Positions 53,034 through 63,762 of a stretch of DNA of 64,000 bases are shown in pieces. Source of the DNA: Lactobacillus sp. CBA3605 (lineage in GTDB: Bacteria; Bacillota; Bacilli; Lactobacillales; Lactobacillaceae); contig NZ_CP027190.1 in NCBI RefSeq assembly GCF_002970915.1, positions 1,364,001-1,428,000 of the forward strand, read 5' to 3'. A program made the translations under genes and the position numbers. The notes beneath the pieces are model-generated. The model did no database searches. It was not told where the DNA came from and saw nothing but the letters and a program-made list of their open reading frames with translations. The stretch's first letter is position 1; each line of letters starts with the position of its first letter.

Positions 53034-53177
53034 TGTGGATAAACTAACTTAAGTCAAAAAGTTTTCCACAGCTTATGCACATGTGGAAAACTCGATTGCT
53101 ACAAGGGTTCTACCTATTTTTCCACAGTATCCACTGCTCTACTAGTACTACTATCTTTTATAACTAATCTATATTAA
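53034..53177. other. oriC, part downstream of dnaA with DnaA-trio and unwinding element
   Basis: DnaA boxes lie at 53034-53042 (TGTGGATAA), 53062-53070 (TTTTCCACA), 53073-53081 (TTATGCACA), 53082-53090 (TGTGGAAAA) and 53118-53126 (TTTTCCACA), with a weaker TATCCACT at 53129-53136. Next comes CTACTAGTACTACTAT (53139-53154), which looks like the DnaA-trio repeat, followed by an A+T-rich stretch (53155-53177). This layout is like the unwinding side of Bacillus subtilis oriC. Confidence 0.85.
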
Positions 53178-53208
53178 ACCCGCATCAGCAAAGAAGAGAG
53201 GATTTATT

Positions 53209-54348
53209 ATGAAGTTCACGATTAATCGATCGGCCTTTATTAAAGAATTAAACAATGTTCAACGTGCCATCTCATCAAAAACCACGATTCCCATTTTAAC
53301 GGGACTAAAATTAGACGTGGCTACGGAAGCCATTACCTTAACTGGGAGTGACGCCGATATTTCAATTGAAACCACGATTCCAGCCAATGATGATAACAAT
53401 ACGTTAGTCGTTGAAGAAGCAGGTTCAATCGTTTTACCAGCCCGTTTTTTCAGTGAAATCGTTAAAAAATTACCAGAAACCACGATGACTGTAACCGTTG
53501 CCGAAGGGTTTCAAACACAAATCACTTCAGGAGCAGCTTCATTCACCATTAATGGTTTAGATCCTGATAACTATCCACATTTACCAGAAATTGATACGAC
53601 TAATACGATTACGTTGGCCGGCGATGTCTTCAAGGAACTTATTGGTCAAACGGTTATTGCGGTTTCTAATCAAGAAAGTCGGCCCATCTTAACTGGGATT
53701 CACTTTATCTTAGCTGATGGTGAATTTTTAGCCGTCGCTACCGATTCACACCGCTTGAGTCAACGTAAAATCAAATTACCAGCAGCCAATAATGCCAACT
53801 ATGATGTGATTATTCCCGGAAAAAGTTTAACTGAATTGTCACGAATGATTGGTGATGACAACCCAGATGTTCAAATGCGGTTGTCAGAAAACCAAGTGCT
53901 CTTCGTGCTTGGTAACACGTCGTTTTATTCCCGCTTGTTGGAAGGAAATTATCCCGATACGTCGCGGCTAATTCCCAAAGACTCAAATACGACAGTTGAA
54001 ATCGAAGCGCCTGCGTTATCCGCAGCAATTGAACGAGCTTCCTTACTGTCACATGAAAGTCGCAATAACGTTGTTCGTCTTTCCGTCAACCCCAGTGATA
54101 AAACCATCACGATTTTTGGAAATTCACCCGATGTAGGGGAAGTCACGGAACAATTACAACCTGCTGAATTGACGGGGGAAGAACTCGAAATTTCATTTAA
54201 TCCCGATTACATGAAAGAAGCTTTGCACTCATTCGGTCAAGCCATGATTAAGATTTCATTCACGATGGCGTTACGACCCTTTACGCTGGTGCCAACTGAA
54301 GAAGGCGAAAACTTTATTCAATTGATTACACCAGTGCGGACGTTTTAA
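53209..54348 (+). CDS. dnaN: DNA polymerase III beta subunit (sliding clamp)
   Basis: This 379-residue protein shows the three-fold clamp pattern: MKFTINRSAFIKELNNVQRAISSKTTIPILTGL, GVHF-like segment in RPILTGIHFILADGEFLAVATDSHRLSQR, and a C-terminal TPVRTF, close to the usual PxRxx ending. It encircles DNA and tethers polymerase. ATG at 53209 has GAGAGGA upstream. It is followed by a strong terminator. Confidence 0.98.
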   Translation: MKFTINRSAFIKELNNVQRAISSKTTIPILTGLKLDVATEAITLTGSDADISIETTIPANDDNNTLVVEEAGSIVLPARFFSEIVKKLPETTMTVTVAEGFQTQITSGAASFTINGLDPDNYPHLPEIDTTNTITLAGDVFKELIGQTVIAVSNQESRPILTGIHFILADGEFLAVATDSHRLSQRKIKLPAANNANYDVIIPGKSLTELSRMIGDDNPDVQMRLSENQVLFVLGNTSFYSRLLEGNYPDTSRLIPKDSNTTVEIEAPALSAAIERASLLSHESRNNVVRLSVNPSDKTITIFGNSPDVGEVTEQLQPAELTGEELEISFNPDYMKEALHSFGQAMIKISFTMALRPFTLVPTEEGENFIQLITPVRTF

Positions 54349-54378
54349 TTTGGTTGAATAAATATACAAAAGTAACTA

Positions 54379-54417
54379 AAAGTGCGCCAATTCGGTATGA
54401 ATTGGCGCACTTTTTTT
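54379..54417 (+). terminator. rho-independent terminator after dnaN
   Basis: Perfect 13-base arms AGTGCGCCAATTC and GAATTGGCGCACT with loop GGTAT, followed by TTTTTT. Confidence 0.92.
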
Positions 54418-54418
54418 A

Positions 54419-54733
54419 ATCAGCTCGGGTCAATATAATCAAGCTATAGCAAGGATGAAACGTGATGAAACTTTTGGAGTTACCGTTATTTGAAAGCAAG
54501 GCTGGTTTTATGCAAGTTATATAATTTAGACACATTAAGGTGAAAAGAAAGCCCTGAGCAACTAACCGTTAGTTTTAATCAACCCAATTTATCCTGATTT
54601 TAACGGTTAAAAAAACAGTGATTTTGCGAAAATAAGCGATTTTTTCAAATCCTAGCAAATTTACCCCGGGGTTAGTACCCCGACATTAGTTTTACTTAAA
54701 TCGGCTTAAAATGGCTCTGAACGCGGTTATAAA
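54419..54733. other. dnaN-yaaA intergenic region without a supported gene
   Basis: A 19-codon frame at 54464-54523 (MKLLELPLFESKAGFMQVI) lacks a good ribosome site. An inverted pair TAACCGTTA (about 54564) and TAACGGTTA (about 54601) and a small CGGGGT/ACCCCG hairpin (54667-54682) are visible. Function unknown. Confidence 0.45.
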
Positions 54734-54762
54734 TTGAATTTTGTGCGAAAAACAAGTATAAT
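54734..54762 (+). promoter_or_regulatory. promoter of yaaA-recF-gyrB-gyrA
   Basis: TTGAAT (54734-54739), a 17-base spacer and TATAAT (54757-54762), about 80 bases before yaaA. Confidence 0.75.
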
Positions 54763-54843
54763 GTAACCTGTTGAAGAGTGGACCAAAACCGGTAACGGTC
54801 AAGCTTGAAAGCTTGTAATTGAAAGGTTAGGTAGGTGATAGTT

Positions 54844-55080
54844 ATGAAAAAGCCAGTACAAATTGATACGCCTTTTATTACTTTAGGCCAATTATTAAAA
54901 GAAGAGGCCATCATCAGTTCCGGTGGTCAAGCCAAGTGGTTCTTACAAGAAGTAGATGTTTTGGTTAATGATGAACCCGATGATCGGCGTGGCCGAAAGT
55001 TGTATCCCGGTGACACGATTGACATTGCCGACAATGGGTCATTTTTTATACGCTCAAATCAGACAGAAACGACTGATTAG
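54844..55080 (+). CDS. yaaA: S4-domain protein YaaA
   Basis: This 78-residue protein is a small S4 RNA-binding domain: FITLGQLLKEEAIISSGGQAKWFLQEVDVLVNDEPDDRRGRKLYPGDTI in outline. It is conserved between dnaN and recF in Firmicutes and is thought to act in ribosome assembly. I choose ATG 54844 (AGGTAGG eight bases upstream); a GTG at 54835 is in frame. The stop abuts the recF start. Confidence 0.92.
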   Translation: MKKPVQIDTPFITLGQLLKEEAIISSGGQAKWFLQEVDVLVNDEPDDRRGRKLYPGDTIDIADNGSFFIRSNQTETTD

Positions 55081-56202
55081 ATGTACTTAGAGAATTTAGA
55101 ATTACATGATTTTCGCAACTATCCGGATTTGGCAGTGAGCTTTAGTCCGAGTACGAACGTCTTATTAGGTAAAAATGCGCAAGGCAAGACAAACCTGTTA
55201 GAAGCGATTTATGTGTTGGCCTTAACACGCAGTCATCGAACCGCTAATGACAAAGAGCTCATTCGCTGGGAAACCACGACCGCCACTTTAAAGGGTCGGT
55301 TACATAAGACGACCGGTAGCTTACCACTAGAATTAGAATTGGGTCGGCGCGGCAAACGGGCCAAAGTTAATCATTTAGAACAAGCAAAGTTATCGCAATA
55401 TATTGGCAACTTGAATGTGATTGTCTTCGCGCCGGAGGATTTATCGATTGTGAAAGGAGCGCCGGCCATACGCCGCCGATTTATGGATATGGAATTTGGA
55501 CAGATGAGTCCGAAGTATCTTTATAATCTCAGCCAGTACCGCGCTATCTTGAAGCAACGTAATCAGTATTTACGGCAGTTACATCATCATCAAGCGAAAG
55601 ATAAAGTTTATTTAGAAGTATTATCCGATCAGCTGGCTGCATTTGGGGCAGAAATTATTGCCAAGCGGCTAGAATTGTTAAAACAGCTGGAGCGCTGGGC
55701 CCAGGTAGTTCATGCCGAAATTACGCAAAATCAAGAGCAGCTGAGCTTTCATTACAAAACGCAACTTGAGGCAACGCTGACGACGGTTGAACAGCTCTAT
55801 CCGGCGTTACAGCAATTGTATGCACAACAACAAGCTAAAGAGATCTTTCAAGGGACGACGTTACTAGGGCCGCATCGAGACGATCTGCAGTTTAGTGTGA
55901 ACGGCAAAAACGTGCAGACTTTTGGGTCACAAGGCCAACAACGGACGACGGCATTATCAGTTAAGCTAGCTGAGATTGATCTGATGAAAGCTGAGACTGG
56001 TGAGTATCCAGTTTTATTATTGGATGATGTTTTATCAGAATTAGATGCGGCACGGCAGACCCATTTGTTGACCGCTATCCAAGATAAGGTACAAACCTTT
56101 TTGACTACCCCGAGTTTGGATGGGGTGGCCCGTAAATTAATTAAGCAACCCAAAGTATTTGAAGTTAGCCATGGCATTTTACATGAGGAGGAACCGCATT
56201 GA
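55081..56202 (+). CDS. recF: DNA replication and repair protein RecF
   Basis: This 373-residue SMC-like ATPase has Walker [21 protein letters not shown] (34-53), the signature [19 protein letters not shown] and Walker [18 protein letters not shown]. It loads RecA at gapped DNA. It starts directly after the yaaA stop and overlaps gyrB by 4 bases, so the genes are translationally coupled. Confidence 0.97.
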   Translation: MYLENLELHDFRNYPDLAVSFSPSTNVLLGKNAQGKTNLLEAIYVLALTRSHRTANDKELIRWETTTATLKGRLHKTTGSLPLELELGRRGKRAKVNHLEQAKLSQYIGNLNVIVFAPEDLSIVKGAPAIRRRFMDMEFGQMSPKYLYNLSQYRAILKQRNQYLRQLHHHQAKDKVYLEVLSDQLAAFGAEIIAKRLELLKQLERWAQVVHAEITQNQEQLSFHYKTQLEATLTTVEQLYPALQQLYAQQQAKEIFQGTTLLGPHRDDLQFSVNGKNVQTFGSQGQQRTTALSVKLAEIDLMKAETGEYPVLLLDDVLSELDAARQTHLLTAIQDKVQTFLTTPSLDGVARKLIKQPKVFEVSHGILHEEEPH

Positions 56203-58145
56203 CCGAAAATGAAAAAGAAACCAAACTTGAACGTGCTCGTGAATATGATGCGAGCCAGATTCAGGTCTTGGAAGGTCTTGAAGCTGTCCGGAAACGGCCA
56301 GGAATGTATATCGGGACGACAAGTAGTCAGGGTCTCCATCATCTTGTTTGGGAAATTGTGGATAATGGGATTGATGAAGCCTTAGCAGGTTTTGCCAACG
56401 AAATCCATGTGACCGTTGAAAAGGATAATAGTGTCACGGTGACCGATAATGGTCGGGGAATTCCAGTTGATATCCAAAAGAAAACAGGGAAACCGGCTTT
56501 GGAAACAGTCTTCACAATTTTACATGCCGGTGGTAAATTCGGCGGTGGCGGATATAAAGTTTCCGGTGGTCTGCATGGGGTTGGGGCTTCCGTTGTGAAT
56601 GCCTTATCTTCAGAACTCGATGTTAAGGTTATTCGGAATGGGAAAGTCTACGGCATGGATTTTGCGCGTGGTAAGGTTCAAACCGCCATGCGAGTTGTTG
56701 ATACCGCACCAGCGGATGCTCATGGGACAATCGTGCACTTCTTACCAGATGCTGATATATTCCGTGAAACAACGGAATATGATATTAGTATTTTAACGAC
56801 GCGGATCCGGGAACTGGCCTTCTTAAACAAGGGCTTACAGATTACGATTCGTGACGAACGCCCGGAAAAACCTACGGAACAAGATTTCTTGTACGAAGGT
56901 GGGATTCGGCACTATGTTGAATACTTGGATAAGAATAAAACGGTGTTATTCCCCGAACCGATTTATGTGGAAGGAGCCCAAAATGGGATTACTGTGGAAG
57001 TGGCCTTACAGTATACGGATGACTACCACAGTAATTTAATGACCTTTACGAATAATATCCATACCTACGAAGGTGGGACCCATGAAGAAGGCTTTAAGCG
57101 GGCTCTAACGCGGGTTATTAATGACTATGCGCGAAAGAACAACTTATTAAAAGATAACGAGGCTAACTTATCAGGGGAAGATGTCCGTGAAGGTATGACC
57201 GCCGTTGTTAGTGTGAAGCATCCGGATCCACAATTTGAAGGCCAAACGAAGACCAAATTAGGGAACTCGGATGCGCGAGCTGCCGTTGATCGGTTGTTCT
57301 CAGAACATTTCAATAAATATTTGATGGAAAACCCTAGTATCGGGCGCAAAGTCGTGGATAAGGGGTTACTGGCCTCTAAAGCCCGCGTTGCTGCCAAACG
57401 AGCGCGGGAAGTTACACGGAAAAAGAGTGGGCTAGAAATCAGCAATTTACCTGGTAAATTAGCTGATAACTCAAGTAAAGATCCTAAAATCAGTGAATTA
57501 TTCATTGTCGAAGGGGATTCCGCCGGTGGTTCTGCTAAGCAAGGCCGCTCACGGTTGACGCAAGCAATTTTGCCAATTCGGGGTAAAATTTTAAATGTTG
57601 AAAAGGCTAGCATTGATAAGATTTTAGCCAATGAAGAAATTCGATCCTTGTTTACCGCGATGGGCACCGGTTTTGGTGGTGACTTTGATTTAAGCAAGGC
57701 TAACTACCATAAATTAATTATCATGACCGATGCCGATGTTGATGGTGCCCATATTCGGACGTTATTACTAACGTTGTTCTACCGTTACATGCGGCCATTA
57801 GTTGACGCTGGCTTCGTCTACATTGCGCAACCACCGTTGTATCAAGTTCGCCAAGGTAAATTTGTGCGGTATATTGATTCGGACGAAGAGTTGAGTGAAG
57901 TCATGGGGCAATTAGCGCCATCACCAAAACCCGTTGTGCAACGGTACAAAGGGTTAGGGGAAATGGATGCTGAACAACTGTGGGAAACGACGATGGACCC
58001 TGAAAAGCGTCGCTTACTCCGAGTGCGGGATGAAGATGCCGCCGATGCAGATGGCGTCTTCTCAATGCTGATGGGTGATCATGTCCAACCACGACGTGAA
58101 TTTATTGAAGATAATGCGAAGTTCGTCCAAGATTTGGACGTCTAA
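56199..58145 (+). CDS. gyrB: DNA gyrase subunit B
   Basis: This 648-residue ATPase subunit has the GHKL motifs ([39 protein letters not shown]), the TOPRIM motifs ([33 protein letters not shown]) and the C-terminal [19 protein letters not shown]. With GyrA it introduces negative supercoils. The start is a TTG at 56199 overlapping the recF stop, with GAGGAGG upstream; TTG starts are also used by yidC and probably gyrA here. Confidence 0.98.
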   Translation: MTENEKETKLERAREYDASQIQVLEGLEAVRKRPGMYIGTTSSQGLHHLVWEIVDNGIDEALAGFANEIHVTVEKDNSVTVTDNGRGIPVDIQKKTGKPALETVFTILHAGGKFGGGGYKVSGGLHGVGASVVNALSSELDVKVIRNGKVYGMDFARGKVQTAMRVVDTAPADAHGTIVHFLPDADIFRETTEYDISILTTRIRELAFLNKGLQITIRDERPEKPTEQDFLYEGGIRHYVEYLDKNKTVLFPEPIYVEGAQNGITVEVALQYTDDYHSNLMTFTNNIHTYEGGTHEEGFKRALTRVINDYARKNNLLKDNEANLSGEDVREGMTAVVSVKHPDPQFEGQTKTKLGNSDARAAVDRLFSEHFNKYLMENPSIGRKVVDKGLLASKARVAAKRAREVTRKKSGLEISNLPGKLADNSSKDPKISELFIVEGDSAGGSAKQGRSRLTQAILPIRGKILNVEKASIDKILANEEIRSLFTAMGTGFGGDFDLSKANYHKLIIMTDADVDGAHIRTLLLTLFYRYMRPLVDAGFVYIAQPPLYQVRQGKFVRYIDSDEELSEVMGQLAPSPKPVVQRYKGLGEMDAEQLWETTMDPEKRRLLRVRDEDAADADGVFSMLMGDHVQPRREFIEDNAKFVQDLDV

Positions 58146-58204
58146 GCAAACCGATAATTGCCCGGGAAATAATTGGCAAGCGTAGATGAAGGAGGATGAA
58201 AGAT

Positions 58205-60778
58205 TTGGCTGAAGCAGAATTACCAAATCGGATAACCGATGTGAATCTGTCCAAGACGATGCGAACGTCGTTTTTGAGCTATGCCATGAGTGTTATTGTG
58301 GCGCGGGCTTTACCTGATGTACGAGACGGTCTAAAACCCGTTCACCGGCGAATCCTTTATGGGATGAGTGAATTAGGTGTTACCCCTGAAAAACCATACA
58401 AAAAATCAGCCAGAATTGTCGGCGATGTCATGGGGAAATATCATCCCCATGGGGACTCGGCTATTTATGAATCCATGGTGCGGATGGCCCAAGACTTTAG
58501 CTACCGGTACATGCTAGTTGATGGTCATGGGAACTTTGGTTCTGTCGATGGCGATAGCGCCGCAGCCATGCGGTATACCGAAGCCCGGATGAGTAAAATT
58601 GCCGTTGAAATGCTCCGGGATATTAATAAAGACACGGTTAGATGGCAACCTAACTATGATGATACCGAACGAGAACCAGAAGTATTGCCGGCTCGTTTTC
58701 CAAACCTATTAGTAAACGGGGCAACTGGGATTGCGGTCGGAATGACGACCAATATTCCACCGCATAACTTAACGGAAGTTATCTCTGCCATCCATATGTT
58801 GATGGATAATCCGGATGTGACGACAGCTGACTTGATGGAAGCTGTCCCAGGTCCAGATTTCCCAACTGGTGGGATTGTGATGGGGAAATCCGGGATTCGA
58901 AAAGCTTATGAAACGGGTCGCGGGAATATTATTATTCGCGCCAAAGTGGATATTCAAGAACAAAAGAACGGTAAGGAACGCATTATTGTTAATGAATTAC
59001 CTTACATGGTGAACAAAGCCAAGTTAATCGAACGTATTGCCGGTTTAGCACGGGACAAAGAAATCGAAGGTATCACTGATATCAACGATGAAAGTGACCG
59101 TGAAGGGATGCGGATGGTGATTGATATTCGGCGGGACGTCAGTGCGTCCGTCGTTTTAAATAACTTGTACAAGATGACGTTGATGCAGACTAACTTTGGC
59201 TTTAACATGCTAGCTATCGTTAAAGGGGCACCTAAAGTCTTAAGCTTGAAGCAAATCTTAATCTATTATTTGGAACATCAAGAAGATGTGATTCGGCGTC
59301 GGACCCAATTCGATTTAAAGAAGGCCCAAGCTCGGGCTCACATCTTGGAAGGGTTACGAATTGCGTTAGATCATATTGATGAAATTATTGCCATTATTCG
59401 ACAATCACAAACGAGTGAAATTGCTAAGAACCAGTTGATGGATAACTATGGCTTGTCAGATAAGCAAGCACAAGCCATCCTAGATATGCGGCTGGTAAGG
59501 TTAACTGGTTTGGAACGTGAAAAGATTGAGAATGAATATCAAGACTTGGTCAAGTCGATTGCGGACTACAAAGCCATTTTGGCTAGCAAAGAACGCATTA
59601 ACCAAATTATTTACGAAGAATTACTTGAAATTCAACGTAAATTTGGCGATGACCGGCGGACTGAACTCATGATTGGGGAAGTTTTGAGCCTTGAAGATGA
59701 AGACTTGATTGAAGAGGAAGAAGTCGCTGTGACGTTAACGCATAATGGTTACGTTAAACGCCTCCCAACCACCGAATTCAAGTCACAACATCGTGGTGGT
59801 CGTGGTATTCAAGGGATGGATGTCCATGATGATGACTTTATTGAGCACCTCTTAACGACTTCTACACATGACGTCTTGTTATTCTTCACGAATGCGGGGA
59901 AAGTTTACCGGATGAAGGCTTACGAGATTCCTGAATATGGTCGAACGGCCAAGGGGATTCCGGTGATTAATTTACTGGGGGTTAACTCTGGTGAAAAGAT
60001 CCAAGCCGTGGTCAACGTTTCCGGCGATGCCAGTGAGAGTGAACAGTTCTTGTTCTTCACGACCGTTAAAGGGGTTGTCAAGCGGACTCCGGTACAAGAA
60101 TTCGCCAATATTCGGAGTAATGGGCTAAAAGCCATTACATTGAAAGACGACGATGAATTGATTGGGGTTACGATTACTGATGGTCACCAAAACGTGATTA
60201 TCGGAACCCATGCTGGTTACGCTGTTAGTTTTGATGAAACAACGGTTCGCTCAATGGGCCGGACAGCTGCTGGGGTGCGTGGGATTCGCTTACGTGATGA
60301 TGATTTTGTCATCGGCTTCGATATTCTTAAACCTGACAGCAAGGTCTTTATCATTACCGAAAAGGGCTATGGTAAGCAGACGCCAGCACTTGATTACCCA
60401 ATTAAGGGACGTGGTGGTAAAGGGATTAAGACAGCCAACGTGACCGAAAAGAATGGTTCCTTAGCCGGTTTAACGACGGTTGAAGGGACTGAAGATATTA
60501 TGGTAATGACCGATCATGGGGTCATGATTCGCTTTAATATTGCGACAGTTTCACAGACTGGCCGGGCAACCTTAGGGGTTCGTTTGATTCGCTTAGATGA
60601 TGGCGGTAAAGTGGCGACAATGGCGAAGGTTGATCCAGAACCAGACGTCATCGATGATGCCACTGCGGATGATCAACCGGAGGATGCGGCGATTGATGCC
60701 CCAGCTAGTGATTCAGTTGACGTAACACCAACTGAAACGCCAGCAACTGAGGCTGATAATCCTGCTGATTCAGAATAA
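58205..60778 (+). CDS. gyrA: DNA gyrase subunit A
   Basis: This subunit of about 857 residues has the breakage-reunion domain ([38 protein letters not shown]; active-site Tyr in [10 protein letters not shown]) and six beta-pinwheel repeats, with the GyrA box [10 protein letters not shown]. The quinolone-determining Ser and Glu of HGDSAIYE are the sensitive type. I favour a TTG start at 58205, nine bases after GGAGG; an ATG at 58196 abuts that site with no spacing. The C-terminal tail of about 45 residues is acidic and rich in Asp, Ala, Pro and Thr, a variable feature of the family. Confidence 0.97.
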   Translation: MAEAELPNRITDVNLSKTMRTSFLSYAMSVIVARALPDVRDGLKPVHRRILYGMSELGVTPEKPYKKSARIVGDVMGKYHPHGDSAIYESMVRMAQDFSYRYMLVDGHGNFGSVDGDSAAAMRYTEARMSKIAVEMLRDINKDTVRWQPNYDDTEREPEVLPARFPNLLVNGATGIAVGMTTNIPPHNLTEVISAIHMLMDNPDVTTADLMEAVPGPDFPTGGIVMGKSGIRKAYETGRGNIIIRAKVDIQEQKNGKERIIVNELPYMVNKAKLIERIAGLARDKEIEGITDINDESDREGMRMVIDIRRDVSASVVLNNLYKMTLMQTNFGFNMLAIVKGAPKVLSLKQILIYYLEHQEDVIRRRTQFDLKKAQARAHILEGLRIALDHIDEIIAIIRQSQTSEIAKNQLMDNYGLSDKQAQAILDMRLVRLTGLEREKIENEYQDLVKSIADYKAILASKERINQIIYEELLEIQRKFGDDRRTELMIGEVLSLEDEDLIEEEEVAVTLTHNGYVKRLPTTEFKSQHRGGRGIQGMDVHDDDFIEHLLTTSTHDVLLFFTNAGKVYRMKAYEIPEYGRTAKGIPVINLLGVNSGEKIQAVVNVSGDASESEQFLFFTTVKGVVKRTPVQEFANIRSNGLKAITLKDDDELIGVTITDGHQNVIIGTHAGYAVSFDETTVRSMGRTAAGVRGIRLRDDDFVIGFDILKPDSKVFIITEKGYGKQTPALDYPIKGRGGKGIKTANVTEKNGSLAGLTTVEGTEDIMVMTDHGVMIRFNIATVSQTGRATLGVRLIRLDDGGKVATMAKVDPEPDVIDDATADDQPEDAAIDAPASDSVDVTPTETPATEADNPADSE

Positions 60779-60793
60779 TTTAGCTCAAACGAG

Positions 60794-60826
60794 AAGGACT
60801 AGTGAACATTGCTGGTCCTTTTTTGT
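60794..60826 (+). terminator. terminator after gyrA
   Basis: AAGGACTAG and CTGGTCCTT arms followed by TTTTG. A second stem without T tract (TTAGAGCAAC / GTTGCTCTAG, 60839-60871) lies just after it. Confidence 0.8.
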
Positions 60827-61002
60827 ATGGCACGCAAGATTAGAGCAACGATGACATTGGTTGCTCTAGCAGTACCTAGTCACAGCCTTCGTTAGCATTT
60901 AAAATTGAAAATTCATCAACAAAAAAGTATTTCCCGGGTAATAAACGTAATTGATAAGTGTATCGTGCATCGGGATTTTTTGTTTCGTCGGCCGTTCCAA
61001 CC

Positions 61003-61031
61003 TTGCAACAGATTAATTTAGATGCTATACT
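61003..61031 (+). promoter_or_regulatory. promoter of rpsF-ssb-rpsR
   Basis: TTGCAA (61003-61008), a 17-base spacer and TATACT (61026-61031). Confidence 0.75.
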
Positions 61032-61039
61032 TATAATTC

Positions 61040-61118
61040 GTGAGTATCTAACAATGATTTAGATTACTTTCCTTGCTCTTTCAAAAGAAAGGGCCTGAAG
61101 TCCATAAGGAGGTGCAAA
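61040..61118 (+). promoter_or_regulatory. rpsF leader, possible S6:S18-binding structure
   Basis: The 85-base leader can fold with CTTTC-AAAA-GAAAG at the tip, GCTC/GGGC below it and ACTT/AAGT at the base. Leaders of rpsF operons are known to bind the S6:S18 complex for autoregulation. I could not verify the conserved bulge motif, so the call is tentative. Confidence 0.35.
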
Positions 61119-61122
61119 TTTC

Positions 61123-61422
61123 ATGAGTGAATCAAAGAAATATGAAATTACTTACATCGTTCGTCCAGACATTGATGATGCTGCTAAGACAGCTTTAGTT
61201 GATCGTTTCGACAAAATCTTAACTGATAACGGTGCCGAAGTAATTGATTCAAAAGATTGGTCAAAGCGTCGTTTCGCATACGAAATCGGCGGTTACAATG
61301 AAGGTACTTATCATATCGTTAACGTTAAAACGACTGATGATGCCGCATTGAACGAATTTGATCGTCTTTCAAAGATCAATGATGACATTTTACGTCACAT
61401 GATCGTTCGTCGCGAAGATTAA
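61123..61422 (+). CDS. rpsF: 30S ribosomal protein S6
   Basis: This 99-residue protein has the S6 pattern [38 protein letters not shown] and a last part [13 protein letters not shown]. It binds S18 in the 30S platform. ATG at 61123 has AAGGAGGTG upstream. It leads the rpsF-ssb-rpsR operon. Confidence 0.98.
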   Translation: MSESKKYEITYIVRPDIDDAAKTALVDRFDKILTDNGAEVIDSKDWSKRRFAYEIGGYNEGTYHIVNVKTTDDAALNEFDRLSKINDDILRHMIVRRED

Positions 61423-61462
61423 ATTAAACTTGAAATAAATTACGAGAGGAGCACTTCTGTCT

Positions 61463-62077
61463 ATGATTAACCGTACAGTTCTTGTTGGCCGACTAACAAG
61501 AGATCCCGAATTACGATACACTTCTGGTGGCGCTGCTGTGGCAACGTTCACGCTGGCTGTTAACCGGAGTTTTACTAATCAAAATGGGGAACGTGAAGCT
61601 GATTTCATCAATTGCGTCATTTGGCGTAAAGCTGCTGAAAATTTTGCGAACTTTACCCATAAAGGGTCGCTGGTTGGGATTGATGGCCGGATTCAAACCC
61701 GGAATTATGAAAACCAACAGGGACAACGCGTTTATGTTACAGAAGTGGTCGTTGACAACTTCTCATTATTAGAATCACGTGCAGAATCTGAACGTCATCA
61801 GTCTGCTAATGGTGGTAGTAATAACAGCAATAATGCTAGTTATAACAACACTAATAATAGTGGGTATAATCGTCAAGACCAAAACGCAGCTCCTCAACAA
61901 TCATCAGCGACTAACAATAATCCTTTTGGTAATGGTAATCCTAGTGGTGCATCTAACACCAATGGGACGGCTGGTAACAATAGTGCCCCAACTAGTGGGT
62001 CTAATGAAAACCAAGCTGATCCATTTGCCAATAATGGGGATCAAATTGATATTTCGGATGATGATTTACCATTCTAG
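61463..62077 (+). CDS. ssb: single-stranded DNA-binding protein
   Basis: This 204-residue protein has the OB fold ([46 protein letters not shown]; 1-110), a long Asn/Ser/Gly-rich linker (about 115-190) and the acidic tip ISDDDLPF that recruits other repair and replication proteins. The linker is longer than in E. coli SSB but normal for Lactobacillaceae. ATG at 61463 has GAGAGGAG upstream. Confidence 0.98.
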   Translation: MINRTVLVGRLTRDPELRYTSGGAAVATFTLAVNRSFTNQNGEREADFINCVIWRKAAENFANFTHKGSLVGIDGRIQTRNYENQQGQRVYVTEVVVDNFSLLESRAESERHQSANGGSNNSNNASYNNTNNSGYNRQDQNAAPQQSSATNNNPFGNGNPSGASNTNGTAGNNSAPTSGSNENQADPFANNGDQIDISDDDLPF

Positions 62078-62112
62078 CAGACTAGCTGCAGATATCGAGG
62101 AGGGAAATACTA

Positions 62113-62349
62113 ATGGCACAACAAAGAAGAGGTGGCCGTCGTCGTCGTAAAGTCGACTTCATCGCCGCTAACCACATCGAATACATCGATTATAAAGATA
62201 CTGACTTATTACGTCGTTTCGTTTCAGAACGAGGCAAGATTTTACCTCGTCGGGTAAGTGGGACTAGTGCAAAGAACCAACGTTCTTTGACTATTGCTAT
62301 CAAACGGGCTCGGATTATGGGCTTATTACCATTCGTTTCTGAAGAATAA
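62113..62349 (+). CDS. rpsR: 30S ribosomal protein S18
   Basis: This 78-residue basic protein has the S18 pattern: [44 protein letters not shown] and [22 protein letters not shown] at 62113 has GAGGAGG upstream. It ends the operon and is followed by a clear terminator. Confidence 0.98.
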   Translation: MAQQRRGGRRRRKVDFIAANHIEYIDYKDTDLLRRFVSERGKILPRRVSGTSAKNQRSLTIAIKRARIMGLLPFVSEE

Positions 62350-62362
62350 TTCAGATCATACT

Positions 62363-62393
62363 AGACCATGGCTAACCAGCTATGGTCTTTTTT
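62363..62393 (+). terminator. terminator after rpsR
   Basis: Arms AGACCATGGCT and AGCTATGGTCT around AACC, followed by TTTTTTT. Confidence 0.88.
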
Positions 62394-62588
62394 TATTCGA
62401 TTTTTGGGTGATTCTTAACTATACCAATTGTTTTGGCAGCGGAGAAAGTATCGATGACGAAATGATTAATAGTTAAGCCTAAAATAAGACTATGAGGACA
62501 AAATTAGTGAATACCCAAAGAAATAAGCAATAAATAGTTATCCAATTATTGATAATTTTTAATTCAAAACTAAATATTATGCCCAGAC
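62394..62588. other. A+T-rich intergenic sequence, nothing recognised
   Basis: The first part of the 600-base gap between rpsR and the WxL gene. A 60-codon frame at 62294-62476 overlaps rpsR and its terminator and is not a gene. Confidence 0.5.
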
Positions 62589-62631
62589 CAATTTTGCCGT
62601 CACTTAATTTTCTTAAGTGACGGCAAAATTG
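62589..62631. repeat. 19-bp perfect inverted repeat
   Basis: Arms CAATTTTGCCGTCACTTAA (62589-62607) and its exact reverse complement (62613-62631) flank TTTTC. There is no T tract after it on either strand, and it lies about 240 bases beyond rpsR with no gene next to it, so it is not an obvious terminator. It could be a small-RNA hairpin or a mobile-element end. Confidence 0.75.
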
Positions 62632-62953
62632 ATAATAAGCATTTATTATACTGAGTAATGATTGATTATTATGAAAAACACGTGTACATTCTTGAGATGT
62701 GTTGGATTATGTTAAGGTGCTAAAGCGTGCCATAGTACCTTATCTAATACCTTCACTTGTGATTGCAAACGGTGAAAAAGCCGTGAACTAATCGCTTAGG
62801 CGTTATTTAGTAGTATTACTGAATGTAATACGCCAAAAAGGCGTCACTAACTTTAGTTACGAATCAGTGCAAAACCCACGTTAACGTTAGCAAGGTTAAT
62901 AGTGACTATGGTAAACTATCAATAACATATAAACAAAAGGGGATATCTCAATT
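62632..62953. other. upstream region of the WxL gene
   Basis: The region holds small stems, for example GGCGTTATT (62799-62807) pairing loosely with TAATACGCC (62827-62835), and TACGCC-AAAAA-GGCGT (62830-62845). GGTAAACT (62911-62918) may be a -10. No gene is seen. AAAGGGG before 62954 is the ribosome site. Confidence 0.4.
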
Positions 62954-63676
62954 ATGAAAAAAATTATTGGAAGTTTACTATTATCTGGGGCACTTTTAGT
63001 ATCAGTCGCATTACCAACGGTCGCACACGCCGCTGAAAGCCGCGATGGGAGTACAGACGTTACTGCAACGTTTACGGCTGGGAATACAGACGTAACCCCC
63101 GTTGACCCAACTGATCCTGATACACCAAGTACTGGCGGTGATGGTAATAACGGTGGGACTGCTGGTAGTGGCTTATCACTTATCTATGTCACGAATAAAT
63201 TAGACTTCGGCTCACATGCTATTGATGTTTTGAACTCAAATACTTACGCAGCTAACTACACTAATGCTGAAGATGCAACGACCAATGCCAATACAAGTGC
63301 CTTATGGGGCAACAAGGCTGTCATTGAAGTCTCAGATACCCGTGGGACTAATGCCGGCTGGTCTTTACAAGTTTCTGGTTCAGCACTAAAATCAGAAAGT
63401 GGTGATACCATTGAGGGCGGCACCTTAGCTTTACCAGTTGGGGATGTTACGAACTCCGGTTCTAATGGCGCTAATGGTGCTAAATCAGTTGCAGTTACGA
63501 ATGCATTAGGAACCGCTACAAATGTTTTGACTGCTGCTAATACAATGGGTGCTGGGGTTACTGTTGATCAATTAGATCCATCAGATGTTAAATTAACGGT
63601 ACCAGCTAACACGGCTAAAGCCGAAGCTTATTCAACCACTGTTAACTGGTCATTAACTGACACACCAGCTAGCTAA
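62954..63676 (+). CDS. WxL-domain surface protein
   Basis: This 240-residue secreted protein has a signal peptide (KKIIGSLLLSGALLVSVALPTVAHA, cleavage near residue 26), a low-complexity Asp/Pro/Thr/Gly segment (VTPVDPTDPDTPSTGGDGNN, about 46-65) and a WxL domain with the two motifs GWSLQVSG and VNWSLTD, the second at the C-terminus. WxL domains bind peptidoglycan and anchor proteins to the Gram-positive wall. It is followed by a stem-loop and then a DUF916 gene, the usual content of WxL clusters, which form surface complexes and have been linked to adhesion and plant-polymer use. Confidence 0.93.
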   Translation: MKKIIGSLLLSGALLVSVALPTVAHAAESRDGSTDVTATFTAGNTDVTPVDPTDPDTPSTGGDGNNGGTAGSGLSLIYVTNKLDFGSHAIDVLNSNTYAANYTNAEDATTNANTSALWGNKAVIEVSDTRGTNAGWSLQVSGSALKSESGDTIEGGTLALPVGDVTNSGSNGANGAKSVAVTNALGTATNVLTAANTMGAGVTVDQLDPSDVKLTVPANTAKAEAYSTTVNWSLTDTPAS

Positions 63677-63695
63677 AAACAAAAACGCACAAAAT

Positions 63696-63730
63696 AAGAT
63701 GGTCATTGTGCAAACAGTGGCCATCTTTTC
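63696..63730 (+). terminator. terminator-like stem between WxL and DUF916 genes
   Basis: Arms AAGATGGTCATTG and CAGTGGCCATCTT pair with two mismatches and are followed by TTCTT. Partial termination would give more WxL protein than partner protein. Confidence 0.65.
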
Positions 63731-63762
63731 TTACATAATTAGGTTGAAGAGGGAGTAAGCAA

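Noticed and set aside
61779..62150. 123-codon plus-strand frame with a hydrophobic look inside ssb
   Set aside because: It is a frame-shifted reading of the Asn/Ser-rich SSB linker; the SSB frame is clear.
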